Of a stretch of DNA of 19,602 nt, positions 14,267 to 19,602 are shown piece after piece. The position numbers and the translations under genes are program-made. Position 1 is the first letter of the stretch, and the number at the start of each line of letters is the position of its first letter. The notes under the pieces were generated by a model that was not told where the DNA came from, searched no databases, and saw nothing but the letters and a program-made list of their open reading frames with translations. The DNA comes from an uncultured Eubacteriales bacterium (GTDB lineage Bacteria > Bacillota > Clostridia > Peptostreptococcales > Anaerovoracaceae): the NCBI GenBank assembly GCA_900547295.1, contig URGK01000049.1, positions 1 to 19,602 on the forward strand, in the 5' to 3' direction.

Positions 14267-15157
14267 TCATTTATCGATGATTTTTAAAATACTGCGCATA
14301 TTCTCTGCCTGCTCATCTGTAAGCCTGCTGTATGTAACTCCTCCGTATTCGTAAAACATATCGGATACCGCCGTATATTTCAGCCTGTCTATTTCATTCC
14401 CGTCATCTGTAATTATCGTAATATACCGCCCAAGCTTCACAGCATCTCCGGAGCATGCTTCATCATCAGAGCCTCGGTATTCTATCATATCCCAGTTGTC
14501 ATCTCCATAACATTCAAGAGACATCAGACATCTGTAAACTGTATCTATATCTTTTCTGTCCTTTACAGTAAATTCCCCTGTCTGCTCCTGAAGTTTTTTA
14601 CCATAGTCAGTGTTATCAGCATCAGACGGGCGGACTCTGATTTCAGCTATTTTATCTATCGAGTCAATGCCATATACAGACTGCATTACATCGCTGTAGC
14701 TGTAACCGTTGCTGTCAAAACAGGCAAATTCCCACAACGAATAACCCGCACTTTCTCTTTGTATCAGATACTGGGCATCTTTGTGTCCCGAAACATAATA
14801 CCACTTCTCTGAATTATCAAATGCCTTGCCTATGCTCTCTTCAAGCCTTGATGCCAGAGCCGAATTTACCTTGTTATACATACATCTGTAATCTCCTATT
14901 TCAATGGTATCTGTATATGTGTGTTCTTCCGATGAAACTCTGCTTTCATCAAGCAGAGAAGCAATCGGGACAAATTCGTCAGCTCCCTCATACAGCCAAA
15001 TACCTGCTATACATATGATGCACAGGCAGGCCGCAGCAGCATATTTTATCAGCTTTACTCTTTTTAATTTTTTTATCTTCATTCTGACCTCTGCGGTATG
15101 CAGCAGAATATCATCATCAAGCATATCAATCGCATCAGCTATATTTTTACTTTTCAT
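14267..15157 (-). CDS. Membrane-anchored putative anti-sigma factor partnered with the ECF sigma factor
   Basis: A 296-residue protein. Residues 1-36 form a short charged cytoplasmic segment (DAIDMLDDDILLHTAEVRMK), a suitable sigma-binding region. Residues about 37-57 form one transmembrane helix (YAAAACLCIICIAGIWLY). The remaining 240 residues would be extracytoplasmic, rich in Asp, Tyr and Ser with no family I recognise. Gene order, overlap with the sigma gene and topology match ECF anti-sigma factors. The ATG at 15157 overlaps the end of the sigma gene by 11 nt, with GGAGGGG 7 nt upstream; a TTG one codon earlier is possible. The extracytoplasmic part may sense a cell-envelope signal. The anti-sigma role is inferred from context. 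Confidence 0.75.
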   Translation of the reverse strand: MKSKNIADAIDMLDDDILLHTAEVRMKIKKLKRVKLIKYAAAACLCIICIAGIWLYEGADEFVPIASLLDESRVSSEEHTYTDTIEIGDYRCMYNKVNSALASRLEESIGKAFDNSEKWYYVSGHKDAQYLIQRESAGYSLWEFACFDSNGYSYSDVMQSVYGIDSIDKIAEIRVRPSDADNTDYGKKLQEQTGEFTVKDRKDIDTVYRCLMSLECYGDDNWDMIEYRGSDDEACSGDAVKLGRYITIITDDGNEIDRLKYTAVSDMFYEYGGVTYSRLTDEQAENMRSILKIIDK

Positions 15158-15713
15158 CAAAATACCCCTCCTGTTTCAGGTAGATTTTAAGTCTGCTGCG
15201 CAGACGGTAAAGCATACTCTTGGTCTTTGGCACCGTGATATTGCAGTATGCGGTTATGTCACCAACAGAGTCTGCAAAGTAGTATCTCCCTATAAATACA
15301 TCTCTTTCAAGTACGGATAATTCACCTAGGAAATTATTGATTGCATCAGCCAAACTCCTTGCATCGACTTCTGTTTCCACTGTGTTCCCCGACTCAATGC
15401 AGTCCTCAAGCTCTGAAAGGGAAACTGCATATTCAGAGCCCCTGCGTTTTGGGCTGGTTCTTCTGCGAAATATATCAATGGCAGTTTGCCTCGCTATTTT
15501 GGCAAGAAATGCAGACAGTGCCTCAGGTCTGTGAGGCGGTATGCAGTTCCATACTTTCAGGTATGTATCGTTTACACATTCTCTGCTGTCCTCTCTGTCA
15601 ACCAGTATGTTATATGCAATTTTCATCAGATAGGCTCCGTATTTTTTCTCGGTTGCGGCTATTGCGGTTTCTTCCCGCTTCCAATAAAGCTCAACTATTT
15701 TATCGTCCTGCAA
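15147..15713 (-). CDS. ECF-type RNA polymerase sigma factor
   Basis: A 188-residue sigma-70-family protein. Region 2 is seen as YLMKIAYNILVDREDSRECV, NDTYLKVWNCIPPHRP and FLAKIARQTAIDIFRRR. A linker follows (about 100-125), then region 4 as LSVLERDVFIGRYYFADSV and VPKTKSMLYRLRSRLKIYL. The ECVNDTYLxxWNxIPPHRP signature is typical of clostridial ECF factors encoded with a single-pass anti-sigma (ECF30-like). The start is probably the TTG at 15713, with AGAGGTG and about 6-nt spacing. The in-frame ATG at 15728 overlaps this site and has no site of its own, though it cannot be excluded. An ECF-like promoter lies upstream, so autoregulation is likely. Confidence 0.9.
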   Translation of the reverse strand: MQDDKIVELYWKREETAIAATEKKYGAYLMKIAYNILVDREDSRECVNDTYLKVWNCIPPHRPEALSAFLAKIARQTAIDIFRRRTSPKRRGSEYAVSLSELEDCIESGNTVETEVDARSLADAINNFLGELSVLERDVFIGRYYFADSVGDITAYCNITVPKTKSMLYRLRSRLKIYLKQEGYFDEK

Positions 15714-15750
15714 TTTATCACCTCTCATTCAGATTATACTCTGCTGTATA

Positions 15751-15777
15751 TACCGTAAAAAAGTAATTTCGGTTTCA
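15751..15777 (-). promoter_or_regulatory. ECF-type promoter TGAAAC-N16-CGGTA upstream of the sigma gene
   Basis: On the minus strand TGAAAC (15777-15772) is followed after 16 nt by CGGTA (15755-15751). This closely matches the TGAAAC-N16-CGTA type recognised by many Bacillota ECF factors. A housekeeping-like TATAAT also occurs at 15738-15733, without a good -35. Confidence 0.55.
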
Positions 15778-15790
15778 CACATTAAAAAAA

Positions 15791-15817
15791 ATGCTGCATT
15801 AAATTAAAATGCAACAT
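15791..15817 (-). terminator. Intrinsic terminator with an eight-T tract
   Basis: On the minus strand ATGTTGCATT pairs with AATGCAGCAT (one G-U) around a 7-nt loop, followed directly by TTTTTTTT (15791-15784). It ends any transcript arriving from the rhuM remnant and protects the ECF promoter. Confidence 0.85.
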
Positions 15818-15826
15818 CTGTAAGGT

Positions 15827-15862
15827 CTGCCGTGTCAGGCAGGGTTATGCCGTTTTTCGGCA
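15827..15862. other. Two short hairpins downstream of the rhuM remnant
   Basis: CTGCC-N6-GGCAG (15827-15842) and TGCCG-TTTTT-CGGCA (15848-15862) stand side by side between the remnant's stop and the terminator. They may be part of the scar at which the 3' part of rhuM was lost, or simply RNA structure. No function is assigned. Confidence 0.4.
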
Positions 15863-15863
15863 G

Positions 15864-16160
15864 TCAGCCTGTCATGTCTATGGCAAAACCCTTTGTCATA
15901 AATTCTTTAAGTATGACTGTAACCCATATTCTGAAATTTGTAGCCTTGAGTGAATTAACATGGTATTCGACAGAAATGATGGCATCAAGGTTATAGAAAG
16001 ATGTCAAGCAGTTCTTACCACCAGCAGCAGTTGCCGAGTATTTCCCGGTAACTGAATTTTTATCTAATTCGCCACTCTTGAAAATATTCTTATGATATAA
16101 AGAAATATTATCAGACGAACAAGCAACCAGTGAATAGCCTAGGGCTTTAATATAAGGGCT
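15864..16160 (-). pseudogene. rhuM remnant (virulence RhuM family), truncated at both ends
   Basis: A minus-strand reading frame of 98 codons is open from the stop at 16161-16163 to TGA at 15864-15866. It has no start codon before its 88th residue, so ordinary gene finding misses it. Residues about 15-95 match the RhuM core: SSDNISLYHKNIFKSGELD, FYNLDAIISVEYHVNS, ATNFRIWVTVILKEFMTKGF. Intact family members are usually about 300 residues or more, with an N-terminal 40-50 residues missing here and a long C-terminal domain. After FAID the family's DERLK is replaced by MTG-stop, which marks a deletion or fusion point. RhuM genes are often found inside type I restriction-modification loci, which fits the HsdR gene upstream. 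The identification is from memory of the family pattern. Confidence 0.75.
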
Positions 16161-16186
16161 TTACGACTAATATACCGTAAATGGTA
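16141..16186. repeat. Small direct repeat and dyad at the 5' edge of the rhuM remnant
   Basis: AGGGCTTTA occurs at 16141-16149 and 16155-16163 (14-nt period). Close by is the dyad TACC-N6-GGTA (16173-16186). The second copy contains the stop codon that closes the remnant's frame. It may be a slippage duplication or a recombination scar. Confidence 0.4.
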
Positions 16187-16227
16187 ACCCCTCAAAATCT
16201 TATTTTAAAACCTGTATAAAACACAAA

Positions 16228-16249
16228 AGAGCCAGATTACTCCGACTCT
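16228..16249 (-). terminator. Intrinsic terminator of the HsdR-Abi transcript
   Basis: On the minus strand AGAGTCGGA pairs with TCTGGCTCT (two G-U) around loop GTAA, followed by TTTTG. It is 77 nt past the Abi stop. It is nearly identical to the terminator at 5752-5777. Upstream of it GTATGC/GCATAC (16255-16260 and 16271-16276) forms a second small hairpin. Confidence 0.8.
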
Positions 16250-16325
16250 CTCAAGTATGCATCCGCAAACGCATACCCCAATTATTACTTTATATTATAC
16301 ATCAACCAACAAAAAATTCAAGTTT

Positions 16326-17306
16326 CTATATAAAATTTTTTAAAATATTTATCCTCGATGTCAAATTCGGATGAACTACTATTGCAGCAACTTTAGAATT
16401 GACCGATTTTATATAATTATCGGTTATCCTTTCAAAGTCCCTAACAAATGCTTTTATTTCTTGTTTTGATACCTTAAGTAGTTTCATATAGTAGCATATA
16501 AGAATAATATAGTCTCCTATTGTTTTAAAATTTACGTATGGTAACCCAATTTCAAATATCAAGCATTGCTTCATAGCTGGTGTAGGATCAATATTTCTAA
16601 ATCTAGTGTCAAAAACTACTCCATTATGCGCAATCGCGTTTCTCAAATCCTTTAATGTATATATGTACTTATATATTAACTGTCTACCTGTATCATAAGA
16701 ATTATTTATAGATAAACGCTTCGAAATATCATCTCGAACATCATATGTAAGGCATGATAGTAAATACCCCAAGTCACCCATCGTCATTATTTCAAATAAA
16801 GCCCATATCGGAACATCTGAATATCCGATATTGTTATAAAAATGTGTTATCTTAGGATTGTTTTTCTTGTATGCGTATGCCAGACTTGACTGAATAGACT
16901 TCTGTAAATGCAGCTTATTTTGTTGCAGTTTTCTCTTTTGGTCTGTAGTTGCTGAAACAGGTGCATTATTGTACCCACTGACAACTTTGTCACACATATC
17001 CTGTATAGTTTCTGAATTAGCATTTACAAGTATACTTTCTAATGCTATATTCTTTACCGCGGTCTCAATAAACATCAGCTTACCATACATAAGTGCTTTC
17101 AACTCCGAGTCATACTGAATTGTAGCGTAAATTTCATCATATGATGTAAACGGTAATTTCCTGCTTGCATTCCCAAAGAAACGATAACCCTTATATCCAT
17201 GAAAATATCCTGTATTAATCAATTGGCGTTTCTGTTTTGAACCACCTATTGAAATACCACTCTTTCGTAAATGCTTCATCAAAGCGTCAGTTGTTTTATA
17301 GCTCAT
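16326..17306 (-). CDS. Abi_2-family (AbiD/AbiF-like) abortive-infection protein with HEPN motif
   Basis: A 326-residue protein. It shows the Abi_2 layout: an N-terminal LMKHLRKSGISI / QLINTGYFHGYKGYRF segment, LPFTSYDEIYATIQYDSELK (51-70), a central MYGKLMFIETAVKNI helix, and PIWALFEIMTMGDLG (167-180). A C-terminal HEPN-type RNase motif LRNAIAHN (RX4H, R222-H227) follows. Family members give phage resistance by aborting infection, with HEPN cleavage of RNA as the presumed mechanism. The ATG has AGGAG 6 nt upstream and starts 20 nt after the HsdR stop, so it is probably in the same transcript. The gene is visibly more AT-rich than the metabolic genes to its left, consistent with horizontal transfer. 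A terminator follows at 16228-16249. Confidence 0.87.
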   Translation of the reverse strand: MSYKTTDALMKHLRKSGISIGGSKQKRQLINTGYFHGYKGYRFFGNASRKLPFTSYDEIYATIQYDSELKALMYGKLMFIETAVKNIALESILVNANSETIQDMCDKVVSGYNNAPVSATTDQKRKLQQNKLHLQKSIQSSLAYAYKKNNPKITHFYNNIGYSDVPIWALFEIMTMGDLGYLLSCLTYDVRDDISKRLSINNSYDTGRQLIYKYIYTLKDLRNAIAHNGVVFDTRFRNIDPTPAMKQCLIFEIGLPYVNFKTIGDYIILICYYMKLLKVSKQEIKAFVRDFERITDNYIKSVNSKVAAIVVHPNLTSRINILKNFI

Positions 17307-17326
17307 ATATTCTCCTACAATTACTA

Positions 17327-19602
17327 TTATTTTTTAACAAGTTCACTAACAGAATCCGCAACTTTGAGCAGCTCTGTCTCTCCAAAATCATATACCTTAG
17401 TCGGTGCTGCTTCAAATTTAGTTCCGACTCCAAAGTATTTTTCAAAGAACCCTTTCAGTTTTTCAACGACAGTCTGTTTCTTGGCTGCCCTGTTATTGCC
17501 ACTCCCGCCAAATCTCGAAACAGGGGGCATAATTCTGTCTATATCTGTTCCGGTTTCTCTGATTTCACCATCTTCAAAAGCTTTCTCAAGGAAACGTCTG
17601 GTCTCCTCCGGTTTAAGCTTTTCTTCCGCTATAATTATCTCAAGATCCTCTTCTCTCTGATGCTCAACAAATTCATTCCACTCAGCAACAACATCACCGC
17701 TGTTATCTATACTTCCTATAAAACTTTCAATAAGCTGTTTCTTGCTTCTGAGTTCCGGACTCGCATTAACAGCCTTATTAATTGTAACAAGTATTTCTTT
17801 GTCCTGCATATGACTGTCATGATATTTCTGTACCAGCATCAGAATGTAGTCAATATTGATTTCAACCTGTTTGATAAGCTCTATTTCAAATACAATATCA
17901 TCATTGATATTAGTACTGTCTTTATCTTCCGGTCTCCATATATCCTTCAAGTCCTGATATCGTCCAAGATAATCCTGCAAATCCCGCTCCGAGAAAATCT
18001 CGTTTCCTTCAAACTCATCAAAAGTGCTGAGCAGGTTTCTCATTTTAAGGAATGCTCCAAACAGTTTAATAAACTTTTTCTGATTATCTTCACCAATAAT
18101 CTGTGGAACTGCCAGAGGAAATTCATCTCTAAGCTCATCTACCATGTCAACATAACCCAGCATGTTTTTCCCTTCAGCAGACTCATACCCGTAATAATAG
18201 TCCTTAAAGCTTTTGAGGAGCACCACTCCGCCGGCTTCCTTATCACCAAATAAGGCTATAGCATCGTCAACACGCTTTTGCAGGTTTCTGAAACATACAA
18301 TATTACCATAGGTCTTAATACTGTTGAGAATTCTGTTTGTTCGTGAAAATGCCTGAATAAGCCCATGCATCTTAAGATTCTTGTCCACCCATAAAGTATT
18401 AAGTGTGGTTGCATCAAAACCGGTAAGGAACATATTAACTACAATCAGCATATCCAGCTCTTTGTTTTTCATACGAAGAGATACATCTTTGTAGTAGTTC
18501 TGAAATTTGTCGCTTGATGTATCATAATTAGTATGAAACATAATATTATAATCTTTAATTGCACTTTCTAAGAAATCTCTTGAATTCTGGTCAAGTGCTG
18601 ATGTATCTTCTGAGTTCTCCTCATCAAGTATACCTCCTGCCGCTTCCTCTTCATTCGGGGCATAACTGTAGATAGTCGCTATTTTAAGCTTTTGTGTCGG
18701 ATCATCAGCCATCTGCTTTTTAAACTCATCATAGTAAAGCTTGGCCATATCAACAGATGCAACAGCAAATATTGAATTAAACCCACTGAGCCTCTGTGCT
18801 GCCTTTATTTCCTCAACCTTGTTTTTGCCGGCAGCAACATCAGATATATTTGTAAGCTGATTAAACACGTATGTCTTATCTCCCCTGTAGGTCTTTCTGT
18901 CAAAGTGCTCAAGAATATACCTTGTTACGGCAGATATTCTCTTGGGAGCCATCATTGCTTTTTCTCTGTCTATATCCCAGACCGCTTCATCCGGAATTTC
19001 TTTTTCTTTCATTGTGCTGATGTAGTCAACCCTGAATGGAAGAACATTTTTATCATTTATAGCGTCAACAATCGTATATGTATGAAGCTGATCTCCAAAG
19101 GTCTGCTCCGTAGTCATAAACTGCGGTGTACGAACGGCTCCTGCATTCTCTGCAAAAATAGGTGTACCTGTAAATCCGAATATATGATACTTTTTAAAAT
19201 TCTTTACAATTGCAGCATGCATATCACCAAACTGTGAACGATGACACTCATCAAATATGATTACAATATGCTTCTGATAAACTTCATGACCTTTGTTCTT
19301 CTTTATGAATGTGGCAAGCTTCTGTATAGTAGTAATAATTATATGAGCGTTATCATCTTCAAGCTGTTTTTTGAGTACAGCTGTCGAAGTATTGCTGTTG
19401 GCAGCTCCCTTTTCAAATCTGTCATATTCTTTCATAGTCTGATAGTCAAGGTCTTTTCTGTCTACAACAAAGAGAACCTTGTCAATATATGAAAGGTTTG
19501 ATGCCAGCCTTGCTGTCTTAAATGATGTAAGCGTCTTGCCTGAACCTGTCGTATGCCATATATATCCGCCACCTGCAACCGTACCGTATTTCTTGTAATT
19601 AT
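17327..19602 (-). CDS. hsdR: Type I restriction-modification HsdR subunit (3' part; 5' end beyond window)
   Basis: The frame is open to the window edge and gives 757 residues of the ATP-dependent DNA translocase/restriction subunit. Seen in order: Walker A with GGGYIWHTTGSGKTLTSF (fragment residues about 10-27), DEAD-type Walker B IIFDECHRSQFGD (about 115-127), motif III FGFTGTPIF, motif V MFLTGFDATTLNTLWVDK, motif VI LIQAFSRTNRI, and a C-terminal helical region that binds the methylase core. The N-terminal PD-(D/E)xK nuclease domain (about 250 residues) would lie past 19602. The helicase motifs are intact. hsdM and hsdS are not in the window and are expected upstream (higher coordinates). 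The Abi gene follows after 20 nt. Confidence 0.93.
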   Translation of the reverse strand, partial: NYKKYGTVAGGGYIWHTTGSGKTLTSFKTARLASNLSYIDKVLFVVDRKDLDYQTMKEYDRFEKGAANSNTSTAVLKKQLEDDNAHIIITTIQKLATFIKKNKGHEVYQKHIVIIFDECHRSQFGDMHAAIVKNFKKYHIFGFTGTPIFAENAGAVRTPQFMTTEQTFGDQLHTYTIVDAINDKNVLPFRVDYISTMKEKEIPDEAVWDIDREKAMMAPKRISAVTRYILEHFDRKTYRGDKTYVFNQLTNISDVAAGKNKVEEIKAAQRLSGFNSIFAVASVDMAKLYYDEFKKQMADDPTQKLKIATIYSYAPNEEEAAGGILDEENSEDTSALDQNSRDFLESAIKDYNIMFHTNYDTSSDKFQNYYKDVSLRMKNKELDMLIVVNMFLTGFDATTLNTLWVDKNLKMHGLIQAFSRTNRILNSIKTYGNIVCFRNLQKRVDDAIALFGDKEAGGVVLLKSFKDYYYGYESAEGKNMLGYVDMVDELRDEFPLAVPQIIGEDNQKKFIKLFGAFLKMRNLLSTFDEFEGNEIFSERDLQDYLGRYQDLKDIWRPEDKDSTNINDDIVFEIELIKQVEINIDYILMLVQKYHDSHMQDKEILVTINKAVNASPELRSKKQLIESFIGSIDNSGDVVAEWNEFVEHQREEDLEIIIAEEKLKPEETRRFLEKAFEDGEIRETGTDIDRIMPPVSRFGGSGNNRAAKKQTVVEKLKGFFEKYFGVGTKFEAAPTKVYDFGETELLKVADSVSELVKK

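Noticed and set aside
15748..16320. Complete mobile element in the gene-poor stretch
   Set aside because: No transposase, integrase, terminal inverted repeats with target duplication or tRNA gene was found; only the rhuM remnant, hairpins and short repeats are visible.
17237..18253. 338-codon plus-strand reading frame antisense to the Abi and HsdR genes
   Set aside because: It runs opposite two well-supported genes, is dominated by Phe, Ile, Leu, Ser and Asn as expected for the complement of Lys/Glu-rich coding sequence, and shows no domain pattern.
1..19602. CRISPR array, tRNA or rRNA genes
   Set aside because: No regularly spaced repeats and no cloverleaf or rRNA-like segments were recognised on reading both strands; a covariance-model scan was not possible here.

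Overview
The window looks like a chromosomal stretch from a mid-GC, low-to-moderate AT Bacillota of the class Clostridia, probably a gut-type anaerobe. The grounds are strong AGGAGG-type ribosome binding sites, tightly overlapping genes, a Nif11-like leader peptide, an ECF sigma/anti-sigma pair of clostridial type, a DUF4300 secreted protein, and U-tract hairpin terminators. I cannot name a species from the sequence. No tRNA, rRNA, CRISPR array, transposase or integrase is visible.

Layout. (1) 1-480, + strand: the tail of a small CxxC protein and a Cys-rich peptide with a Nif11-like leader and a GG site. (2) 548-5645, - strand: a five-gene operon in the order TetR regulator, FGGY sugar kinase, class II aldolase, GtrA-like membrane protein, class III (glutamate-semialdehyde-aminomutase-like) aminotransferase. 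Every junction is 1-4 nt or an overlap. A promoter and a candidate TetR operator lie just upstream. The substrate is unknown and the enzyme combination is unusual. (3) 5814-6956, - strand: a secreted Ig-like/DUF4300 protein. (4) 7036-8586, - strand: a compact three-gene cassette made of a DUF3990-like ADP-ribosyltransferase-fold protein, an unrecognised helical protein and a NADAR-family ADP-ribose hydrolase. A palindrome sits at its promoter, and I consider it the best candidate for a novel toxin/antidote or defence system here. (5) 8809-12962, - strand: C69/secernin-like Ntn hydrolase, APC permease and glycerate 2-kinase, divergent from a CdaR-type regulator (13129-14226, +). A perfect 16-bp palindrome lies between the divergent genes. 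(6) 14267-15713, - strand: ECF sigma factor overlapping its presumed membrane anti-sigma, with a likely self-recognised ECF promoter. (7) 15729-19602, - strand: a defence region with the C-terminal three quarters of a type I restriction HsdR subunit, an Abi_2-type HEPN protein, and a broken rhuM remnant in the gene-poor stretch downstream.

How the genes may work together. The CdaR-glycerate kinase pairing is the classical diacid/glycerate logic, here joined to a peptidase-like amidohydrolase and an amino-acid permease. That suggests import and hydrolysis of a conjugate ending in glycerate (inference). The TetR operon would phosphorylate a ketose, cleave or build it by aldol chemistry, and transaminate a product; the GtrA protein hints at an envelope link. 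The ADP-ribosyltransferase/NADAR cassette would add and remove ADP-ribose on a nucleic acid or nucleotide target (inference from families). It stands about 7 kb from the restriction/Abi genes.
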